Shown here: positions 50,359-56,543 of the stretch, piece after piece
Layout of the letters: each line of letters starts with the position of its first letter
How positions within the stretch are numbered: position 1 is the first letter of the stretch
From: an uncultured Alphaproteobacteria bacterium
GTDB taxonomy: Bacteria > Pseudomonadota > Alphaproteobacteria > Rhizobiales > Ancalomicrobiaceae
Assembly (NCBI GenBank): GCA_937919435.1
Contig: CALFRR010000041.1
Coordinates: 1-56,543 of the forward strand
Length of the DNA stretch: 56,543 nt
Direction of reading: 5' to 3'
Program-made: the position numbers and the translations under genes
The notes under the pieces: model-generated
Databases searched by the model: none
The model's input: the letters and a program-made list of their open reading frames with translations, nothing else
Told to the model about the DNA's origin: nothing

Positions 50359-52278
50359 TCAGTCCACCGCGAACTCCAGGTCGGCGAGGCGTGCTCGCAC
50401 CTCGGGCCGCGTCAGAGCCTCCAGGAAGGCCCGCACCGCCGGGCGGTGGAGGCGGGAGCGGACCACGGCGAAGTCGTAGTGTTCGTCGGCGAACGGCAGG
50501 AAGCCGAGGCCGTAGGAACGGGCCACCGACGAGATCGCCATGCCCCAGTCGGCCCGTCCCTGAGCCACCGCCGCGGCCACCGCGTTGTGCGACTTCGGCT
50601 GGTTGGTCCACCCGTCCGGCCGCCGCCCGGCGAGCAGCCCGTCGAGCAGGATGCGGGTCCCGGCGCCGGGGTTGCGGTTGACCATCATCGTCATCGGATC
50701 GGCGAGCACCGCTTCGACCGCGTCGTGGGCGTCGCGGCCTTCGAAGCGCGGGTCGCCGGGGCGGAAGACGATGCCCTGCCGTCGGCGCCAGCCCTTCACC
50801 AGTTCGAGGCAGCCGTCGAGATACGGGGCGTTCCAGGCGCCGCGTTCCGGGTCGAAGAGGTGGATCGGAGCGACGTCGCATTCGCCGCGCCGGGCGGCGG
50901 CGAGGCCGCCGGTCGAACCGAGCGCCAGGATCCGGGGGGAAAAGCCGCCGGCGATCACCGCGTCGATCACCGGTTCGAGGCCGACGCAGTGGCTGCCGGC
51001 GATCACCAGATCGGGGGTCCGGATGTCCGGTGAGAACAGCGTCACCTCCTTCTCGGTGCCGGCCGGCAGATGGTCGGAGAGGGCGGATATCCCGATGAAG
51101 CCGTCGGCCTGGGCGAAGGCCGAGATCGCCCCCGACCCCTTGAACACCGGATGGGCGACGAGCCGTCCGTCTTCGCCGGTACCCAGCCCGACCATCACGT
51201 AGTCGGTGCGGCCGACCTCCGACGGCACCCGGATCGGAACCGTCGCCGTCACCCGGCCCTCGTCCCGCGGCGGCAGGCCGGCCAGCCGGCGCAGCACCGG
51301 CGCCACGAACTCGTGGAAGGTGAACATCGCCGAGGTCGGAAAGCCCGGCAGCACCACGACGCCCTTGCCGTCGACCACGGCGAGGCAGAGCGGCTTGCCC
51401 GGCTTCAGCGCGACCCCGTGGACGACGATCCCCGGTGCCCCCATGCCGCCGACCAGCCGTGCCGTATGGTCGCCGGTTCCCTTCGAGGTGCCGCCCGACA
51501 GGATCACGAAGTCCGCCGCCGCATGGGCCTCGGCGAGGACCGCGGCGAGCGCCGCCTCGTCGTCGCGGACGATCGGGAAGGTGAGCGGCACACACCCGTT
51601 CTCGGCCACCGCGGCGGCGACGATCGGGCCGTTGGTGTCGAAGATCGCCGCCGGCGGCAGCGGCGAGCCCGGCGCCACCAGCTCGTCGCCGGTCGAGATC
51701 ACCGCGACCACCGGCCGGCGGTGGACCTCGACCGACCCCACGCCGCAGGCCGCCAGCAGGCCGATCTCGGAGGCGCCGATCGTCTCGCCGCGCCGCAGCA
51801 CCGTCTCGCCCTGGGCGAGATCCGAGCCGGCGAAGGCCATGTTCTGGCCGCTCGCCACCGGCCGCCGGATCCTGAGGTTGCCCTCGGTGTCGATCTCGGT
51901 GTGCTCGACCATCACCACCGCGTCGGCACCGCGCGGCAGCGGTCCGCCGGTGGCGATCGTCGTGGCGGTCCCCCGCTCGACCGGCCGGGTCGGTGCAACC
52001 CCGCAGGCGACGACGTCGCCGGTCGGTCGCAGCCGGACCGGGACGGTGTCGGTCGCCGCGGCGACGTCGGCGGCGCGCACCGCGAAACCGTCGACCACCG
52101 AGCGGTCGAACGGTGGGACGTCGATCGGCGCGGCGACCGACCGGGCGAGCACGCGGCCGAGGGCGCCGGCGAGATCGACCCGTTCGATCCCGACCGGTTC
52201 CGGACGCAACGCCGCTTCGAATCGTCGACTTGCTTCGTCGCGATCGACGACGTCGAGGAACTGACCCTGTCTCATCAT
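50359..52278 (-). CDS. MoeA fused to a periplasmic-binding-protein-like domain
   Basis: The 639-residue fusion has a complete MoeA-like molybdopterin molybdenumtransferase at residues about 1-405. P-P-F-D-R-S-V-V-D-G-F-A (residues 55-66), G-A-D-A-V-V-M-V-E-H-T, S-T-G-D-E-L, and S-G-G-T-S-K-G-T-G-D-H are intact. From about 415 to the end there is a PBP/LysR-inducer-like domain (G-S-H-C-V-G-L-E-P, R-N-P-G-A-G-T-R) related to molybdate/tungstate-sensing domains of bacterial regulators. It may couple metal sensing with insertion. It starts M-M-R-Q, with a second Met one codon later. It is last in the operon. Confidence 0.88.
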   Translation of the reverse strand: MMRQGQFLDVVDRDEASRRFEAALRPEPVGIERVDLAGALGRVLARSVAAPIDVPPFDRSVVDGFAVRAADVAAATDTVPVRLRPTGDVVACGVAPTRPVERGTATTIATGGPLPRGADAVVMVEHTEIDTEGNLRIRRPVASGQNMAFAGSDLAQGETVLRRGETIGASEIGLLAACGVGSVEVHRRPVVAVISTGDELVAPGSPLPPAAIFDTNGPIVAAAVAENGCVPLTFPIVRDDEAALAAVLAEAHAAADFVILSGGTSKGTGDHTARLVGGMGAPGIVVHGVALKPGKPLCLAVVDGKGVVVLPGFPTSAMFTFHEFVAPVLRRLAGLPPRDEGRVTATVPIRVPSEVGRTDYVMVGLGTGEDGRLVAHPVFKGSGAISAFAQADGFIGISALSDHLPAGTEKEVTLFSPDIRTPDLVIAGSHCVGLEPVIDAVIAGGFSPRILALGSTGGLAAARRGECDVAPIHLFDPERGAWNAPYLDGCLELVKGWRRRQGIVFRPGDPRFEGRDAHDAVEAVLADPMTMMVNRNPGAGTRILLDGLLAGRRPDGWTNQPKSHNAVAAAVAQGRADWGMAISSVARSYGLGFLPFADEHYDFAVVRSRLHRPAVRAFLEALTRPEVRARLADLEFAVD

Positions 52279-52291
52279 GCCGTGTCGTCCT

Positions 52292-53389
52292 TCAGAGCCC
52301 GTCCGGCCAGGGCCGGGCGTCGAGTGGCGTCGCCGCGTCGAAGCCTTCCCGCCCCGGCGACAGCAGTGTCCAATGGGTGGCGCCGGCGATCGCCGCGATC
52401 CCGATCGCGCCGACCGCCAGTGGTGTCCAGCCGCCGCCGTCGGCGGTCGGACGCAGCAGTGCGAGTTCGGTGAAGCCGATCGCCGAGACGAGCTTGCCGG
52501 CGAGCGGCCGGCGATCGCCGCCCGTGGTCGGCTCGGCGCCGGTCGCCGCCTCGACCAGCGGCAGCAGCAGCGCCAGCGCCGTGGCGACGACGTCGTCGAG
52601 CCGGGACGGCAGCACCAGGGTGGGGGAGGGGCCGATCCGTCCGGCGACCGCATTCTCCCCCGGTCGCAGCGCCGGGCGTCCGTAGGCCGGCCGGCGAGCG
52701 TCGCCGAAGGCGGCGTGCCAGCCCGGATCGGCCGCGCCGATCGCTTCGCCGCCGAAGAAGACGGCGAGGTCGACGCCTCGCTCGGCGATCGTCGCGGCCT
52801 CGGCGAGCCCGACGATCGGAGCGACGAAACCGTGCGCGGTGAGAAGACCGGCGAGCACCGCCGGCAACCGCGCGTCGGCGTCGCCGGTGCCGATCACCGC
52901 ACGCCCCCGCCGTACCGCGAGGGTCTCTCGTCCGATGGCCGCCGCCACCGCCAGTTCCCGGGCGCCGAGCCGGCTGCCCGCGGCGAGCAGGAGGTCGCCG
53001 CACGGCGCGTCCTCACCGATCCGACGCAGGTTGGTGCCCGGCGCGATCGCCACTTCGGCGGTTCGCGCGGTCGCTTCGTCGGTCGCCGCGACCGCATCGA
53101 AGGGCGCCGGCACCGGGTCTCCGGCCCGCACCGGGTGCGAGGCCGAGAGGTCGGTCGGCGTGTAGGGCGAGGCGCCGGAGGTTTCGATCGCGATCACCGC
53201 CCGTCCGTCGAGGCGCGCGATCGGGACGGCCGGCGACGGCCGATCGGCGATCAGCGGCTCGGCGAGCACCGCACCGCGGGCGTCGGCGAGCGGTACGATC
53301 ACGACGGGGAGCGGTGGCGCGTCGGCGCGCCACCGGGCGAGGACCTCGGCGACGCAGACCCGCAGCGACGGCGGGGCCGTCTCAGGCAT
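52292..53389 (-). CDS. Degenerate MoeA-like molybdopterin-binding protein
   Basis: The 365-residue protein follows the MoeA architecture but lacks its catalytic motifs. The usual D-R-S-x-x-D-G-x-A reads A-R-L-D-G-R-A-V. The S-G-G-x-S-x-G-x-x-D block is replaced by V-F-F-G-G-E-A-I, and no G-x-P-G-N-P is seen. A-P-G-T-N-L-R-R-I-G-E-D and A-A-G-S-R-L still echo the MoeA P-G-E-D and A-G-x-x-L elements. It is probably a structural or regulatory partner for the neighbouring MoeA proteins. Its start overlaps the tupA-like end by eight bases. Confidence 0.75.
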   Translation of the reverse strand: MPETAPPSLRVCVAEVLARWRADAPPLPVVIVPLADARGAVLAEPLIADRPSPAVPIARLDGRAVIAIETSGASPYTPTDLSASHPVRAGDPVPAPFDAVAATDEATARTAEVAIAPGTNLRRIGEDAPCGDLLLAAGSRLGARELAVAAAIGRETLAVRRGRAVIGTGDADARLPAVLAGLLTAHGFVAPIVGLAEAATIAERGVDLAVFFGGEAIGAADPGWHAAFGDARRPAYGRPALRPGENAVAGRIGPSPTLVLPSRLDDVVATALALLLPLVEAATGAEPTTGGDRRPLAGKLVSAIGFTELALLRPTADGGGWTPLAVGAIGIAAIAGATHWTLLSPGREGFDAATPLDARPWPDGL

Positions 53390-54209
53390 TCGGGTCGCCG
53401 GCGTTCGGGAAGAACAACTGCTGGCCCTGGATCTTGTATCCGGCGATCGCGTCCTGCCCCTCCTTGGAGACCAGCCAGTCGACGAAGGCCTGGCCGTCGG
53501 CGGCCTTGACCGACGGGAACTTCGCCGGATTGACCAGCATCACGCCGTACTGGTTGAACAGCCGCTTGTCGCCTTCCACCGAGATGGTGAGCTCGCCCTT
53601 GTTCTTGAAGGCGATCCAGGTGGCGCGGTCGGAGAGCGTGTAGGCGCCCATCGCACCGGCGGTGTTGAGCGCCGCGCCCATCCCCTGGCCGACCTCGCGG
53701 TACCACTCGCCGCGCACCGCCGCCAGATCGAGCCCGGCCACCTTCCACAGTGCCACTTCGGCCAGATGCGTGCCCGACTTGTCGCCGCGCGAGACGAACG
53801 GGATCTTCTTCTCGGCGATCGCCTTGAACGCCGCGGCGACGTCCTTCGTTCCGCCGACCCCGGCCGGATCGGCCTTCGGCCCGACCACCACGAAATCGTT
53901 GTACATCACCGGCAGGCGCTTGGTGGAATAGCCCTCCTCGACGAACTTCAGTTCCTGGGCGCGGGCATGGACGAACAGCACGTCGGCGTCGCCGCGCCGG
54001 CCGGTGTCGAGCGCCTGGCCGGTGCCCTGCGCCACCACCCGCACCTTGATTCCGGTCTTTCCTTCGAAGATCGGCAGGATGTGGCCGAACAGGCCGGAAT
54101 CCATGGTCGAGGTGGTGGAGGCGACAGTGATGAAGCGGTCCTGGGCGAAGCTCGCGGCGGGCGCCAGCGCGATCGCCACGGCGGCGGTGATCAGGGTTCT
54201 GCGCAGCAT
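53382..54209 (-). CDS. tupA: Tungstate/molybdate ABC substrate-binding protein (TupA-like)
   Basis: The 275-residue periplasmic protein has a signal peptide (about 22 residues, ending S-F-A-Q). The oxyanion motif T-T-S-T near mature residue 10 and S-R-G-D-K-S-G-T-H near 140 are hallmarks of TupA/WtpA-like tungstate binders. The ATG at 54207-54209 has GGGGAGG upstream and gives a clean signal, so longer starts are rejected. It is followed by two MoeA-like genes. Tungstate is favoured over molybdate by family, not proven. Confidence 0.9.
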   Translation of the reverse strand: MLRRTLITAAVAIALAPAASFAQDRFITVASTTSTMDSGLFGHILPIFEGKTGIKVRVVAQGTGQALDTGRRGDADVLFVHARAQELKFVEEGYSTKRLPVMYNDFVVVGPKADPAGVGGTKDVAAAFKAIAEKKIPFVSRGDKSGTHLAEVALWKVAGLDLAAVRGEWYREVGQGMGAALNTAGAMGAYTLSDRATWIAFKNKGELTISVEGDKRLFNQYGVMLVNPAKFPSVKAADGQAFVDWLVSKEGQDAIAGYKIQGQQLFFPNAGDPNA

Positions 54210-54232
54210 GGGTTTCCTCCCCTTCGTTGGTC

Positions 54233-54958
54233 TCACCAGAACAGGCGACTCTCGAGAAACGCCCGGGCTTCTTCGGTTCCCGGTGCGGTGAAGAAGGTCT
54301 CGGCCGGCGCCGCTTCGAGCAGCCGGCCGCCGTGGAAGAACAGGACGTCGTCGGCCAGCCGCCGTGCCTGGGCGAGATCGTGGGTGGTCATCACCCAGGT
54401 CAGCCCGCCGGCGTGGAGCTCGCCGAGCAGGTCTTCGATCCGACGGGTGGCGCTCGGGTCGAGCGCCGAGGCCGGTTCGTCGAGGAACAACAGCTCCGGG
54501 TCGACCGATGCCGCCCGGGCGATCGCGAGCCGCTGCTGCTCGCCGCCCGACAGGACCCGTGCCGGCCGGCGGGCGAGATCGGCGAGCCCGAAGGTGGCGA
54601 GCACCTCGGTCGCCCGCCGCCGTCGCTCGAAGAAGCCGAGACCGGCGAGACCGAGCGCATGGGTGAGGTTGGCTTCGACCGAGCGGCGCAGCATCACCGG
54701 TTTCTGGAACACCATCGCATGTCGGCGGTCGGCGTGGTCCCCGGCGAAGGCGATGCGGCCGGCGGTCGGTCGGATCAGGCCGTGGCAGAGCTTCAGGAAC
54801 AACGTCTTGCCGGCGCCGTTCGGGCCGAGCACGACGGTGCGCCGGCCCTTGCGGATCTCCGCCCGTTCGACCGCGAGCAGGAGGCGCCCGTCGATCTCCA
54901 GGGCGACGCCGTCGAGGCTCAGCGGCAGGATCGAGGTGGTCGCCCGCATCGCCGTCAT
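54233..54958 (-). CDS. tupC: Tungstate-type ABC transporter ATPase (TupC-like)
   Basis: The 241-residue ATPase has Walker A G-P-N-G-A-G-K-T (about residue 44), Q-loop V-F-Q-K-P-V-M-L-R, signature L-S-G-G-E-Q-Q-R and Walker B L-L-F-L-D-E-P-A-S-A-L-D. The Q-loop form matches TupC/WtpC-like ATPases. The ATG at 54956-54958 overlaps the tupB stop (ATGA). Confidence 0.9.
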   Translation of the reverse strand: MTAMRATTSILPLSLDGVALEIDGRLLLAVERAEIRKGRRTVVLGPNGAGKTLFLKLCHGLIRPTAGRIAFAGDHADRRHAMVFQKPVMLRRSVEANLTHALGLAGLGFFERRRRATEVLATFGLADLARRPARVLSGGEQQRLAIARAASVDPELLFLDEPASALDPSATRRIEDLLGELHAGGLTWVMTTHDLAQARRLADDVLFFHGGRLLEAAPAETFFTAPGTEEARAFLESRLFW

Positions 54959-55659
54959 CCCGCGTAACGCGCGCCGAGCCGCGACACCGAGAAGGCGAGC
55001 CCGTTGATCGTGAAGGTCAGGGTCATCAGCACCGCGCCGAGGCCGAGGGCCAGCGGCAGATCGCCCTTGGAGGTCTCGAGCGCGATCGCGGTGGTCATCG
55101 TCCGGGTGAAGCCGGCGATGTTGCCGCCGACGATCAGGATCGCGCCGACCTCGGCGCTCGCCCGGCCGAGCCCGGCGAGCAGGGTGGTGACCAGCGAGAA
55201 GCGGGCGTCCCAGAGCAGCGTCGGGATCGCCCGGAGCCGATCGGCGCCCATCGAGGTGAGCTGGTCGCGGTACTCGATCCACAGGTCCTCGATCGTCTGG
55301 CGGGTCAGGGCGACGATGATCGGCAGCACCAGCACGAACTGGGCGACCATCATCGCCCCCGGCGTGAACAGCAGGCCGAGCCCGCCGAACGGTCCCGACC
55401 GCGACAGGAGCAGGAACACCGCCAGCCCCGCCACCACCGGCGGCAGGCCCATGAAGGCGTTGACCACGACGATCACCAGGCCGCGACCGGGGAACCGTCC
55501 GAGCGCCAGCGCGGCGCCGAGCGGAAAGCCGACGAGGCCGGCGAGGCCGACCGCGGAGAGCGTCACCTTCAGCGACAGCAGCACGATACCGAGGAAGGCG
55601 GGATCGGCGAAGCCGGCGAGGCTGCGGAGAATCGTGGTCGGAACGTCGGCACCGTTCAT
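54955..55659 (-). CDS. tupB: Tungstate-type ABC transporter permease (TupB-like)
   Basis: The 234-residue inner-membrane permease has five membrane segments. The N-terminal F-A-D-P-A-F-L-G-I-V-L-L-S-L-K-V-T, the M-G-L-P-P-V-V-A-G-L motif near residue 78, and the coupling region S-M-G-A-D-R-L-R-A are conserved in TupB. It lies 61 bases downstream of the truncated moeA and is coupled to tupC. Confidence 0.9.
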   Translation of the reverse strand: MNGADVPTTILRSLAGFADPAFLGIVLLSLKVTLSAVGLAGLVGFPLGAALALGRFPGRGLVIVVVNAFMGLPPVVAGLAVFLLLSRSGPFGGLGLLFTPGAMMVAQFVLVLPIIVALTRQTIEDLWIEYRDQLTSMGADRLRAIPTLLWDARFSLVTTLLAGLGRASAEVGAILIVGGNIAGFTRTMTTAIALETSKGDLPLALGLGAVLMTLTFTINGLAFSVSRLGARYAG

Positions 55660-55720
55660 GGTCTCGGGTCCGGATGGAAGGTCGCCGCCGGGCGACGGAT
55701 CGTCGGGTTCGCGATGCGGT

Positions 55721-56543
55721 TCAGGCGAGTTGGCGGTAGTCGTAGAAGGCGACGGCGTCGCCCGGTGCGACCGAGGTCACGGCCTCCGGGAGTTCGACGA
55801 GGCCGTCGGTGCGGGTCAGCGAGGTGAGCACGCCGGCTCCGTCGACCGGGTACTTGATCGCGACGACCGACGTCGCGTGCCGCTCCAGCGTCACCCGGAC
55901 GTACTCGCGTCGCCCGGGCTTCTTGGTGAGGGCGAAGCCGGCGGTGACGAAGCTCGGGATCGGCGGCTTCACCTCGGCGCCGGCCAGCGCCAGGACCAGC
56001 GGCCGCAGCACGTGGGCGAAGGTGATGAACACCGCGACCGGGTTGCCGGGCAGGCCGACGATCGGCGTGCCGTCGATCACCCCCATCGCCACCGGCCGCC
56101 CCGGCTTGATCGCCAGCCGCCAGAACACCAGCGACCCCGCCGCGGTGATCGCCGCCTTGACGTGGTCCTCCTCGCCGGTCGAGACGCCACCGGAGGTGAC
56201 CACCAGATCGCAGCCGCGGGCGGCCTCGGCGAGCGCCGCCGCGGTCGCCCTCGGGTCGTCGCGCAGGATCCCGAGGTCGCGGACCTCGGCTCCGAGCCGG
56301 CGCAGGAGAGCGATCAGGGCGTGGCGGTTGGCGTCGTAGATCGCCGCCGCACCGAGCGGCGTGCCGGGGTCGCGGAGTTCGTCGCCGGTCGAGAACACCG
56401 CCACCACCGGCCGGCGGCGGACCTCGACCCGATCGATGCCGAGCGCCGCGAGCAGGGCGACGTCGCGGGGTTCGAGCCGGCGGCCGCGCTCCACCGCCGT
56501 CGCGCCCGTCGCGATGTCCTCGCCGGCCGGCCGGGCGTTGGCG
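55721..56543 (-). CDS. moeA: Molybdopterin molybdenumtransferase MoeA, truncated by window edge
   Basis: The frame is open to the right edge, so the N-terminal part of the gene lies outside. About 274 residues are visible, beginning A-R-P-A-G-E-D-I-A-T-G, the conserved MoeA entry to domain III. V-A-V-F-S-T-G-D-E-L, T-S-G-G-V-S-T-G-E-E-D-H and G-L-P-G-N-P-V-A-V are all intact, so this copy should be catalytic, inserting Mo (or W) into molybdopterin. It heads the visible moeA-tupBCA-MoeA-like-MoeA fusion operon. Confidence 0.93.
   Translation of the reverse strand, partial: ANARPAGEDIATGATAVERGRRLEPRDVALLAALGIDRVEVRRRPVVAVFSTGDELRDPGTPLGAAAIYDANRHALIALLRRLGAEVRDLGILRDDPRATAAALAEAARGCDLVVTSGGVSTGEEDHVKAAITAAGSLVFWRLAIKPGRPVAMGVIDGTPIVGLPGNPVAVFITFAHVLRPLVLALAGAEVKPPIPSFVTAGFALTKKPGRREYVRVTLERHATSVVAIKYPVDGAGVLTSLTRTDGLVELPEAVTSVAPGDAVAFYDYRQLA

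Overview
The window looks like chromosome from a very GC-rich alphaproteobacterium, most likely of the order Hyphomicrobiales (Rhizobiales). The rpsA-sppA-ihfB-lapA block, the dense ATGA-type gene overlaps, and the many ABC uptake operons with GntR or LysR regulators all fit. The genus cannot be read from the sequence. I saw no rRNA, tRNA, CRISPR array, insertion sequence or phage gene.

Left edge (1-6325, + strand): the 3' end of a DUF930 gene, then rpsA, sppA, ihfB and lapA. An ornithine-cyclodeaminase-like gene and the murein endopeptidase gene mepA follow. This is housekeeping sequence.

6341-16250 (- strand): a tightly coupled ten-gene catabolic operon. Its order is gntR, dppA, dppB, dppC, SDR dehydrogenase, polysaccharide-deacetylase-type amidohydrolase, gamma-glutamyltransferase, dppD, dppF, ridA. 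It encodes uptake and breakdown of an unknown peptide-like, gamma-glutamyl or cyclic-imide compound. 16537-20442 is a ferric-iron transporter (substrate-binding protein, permease, ATPase) behind a Fur-like palindrome.

20575-25560 (- strand): an ECF metal importer of the K-M-L-Q-O type, ending with a drug/metabolite exporter that has a striking 25-histidine tail. A clear cobalamin riboswitch precedes it, so cobalt is the likely metal. 26137-32609 (+ strand) holds cstA and a sodium-pumping oxaloacetate decarboxylase in four genes, with the biotin carrier split from the alpha subunit. About 0.9 kb of less GC-rich, apparently non-coding DNA separates the two. 32725-33795 is metAA behind a structured leader that resembles a SAM-I/SAM-IV riboswitch.

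33962-38089 (- strand): a polyamine-type ABC importer with a Tat-exported binding protein. 38579-50295 is the most intriguing region. A LysR regulator sits between an amino-acid binding protein gene and a long divergent operon. That operon encodes a three-part opine/D-amino-acid-type oxidase, an aldehyde dehydrogenase, a DapB-like and DapA-like pair, an amino-acid permease and ATPase, and a lysine-6-dehydrogenase-like enzyme. A zinc alcohol dehydrogenase gene follows after a terminator. The combination suggests an undescribed route for an imino-linked or lysine-like compound.

Right edge (50359-56543, - strand): a molybdenum/tungsten cofactor operon. It contains a conventional moeA (cut by the window edge), the tungstate-type transporter tupBCA, a degenerate MoeA-like protein, and a MoeA fused to a periplasmic-binding-protein-like domain.
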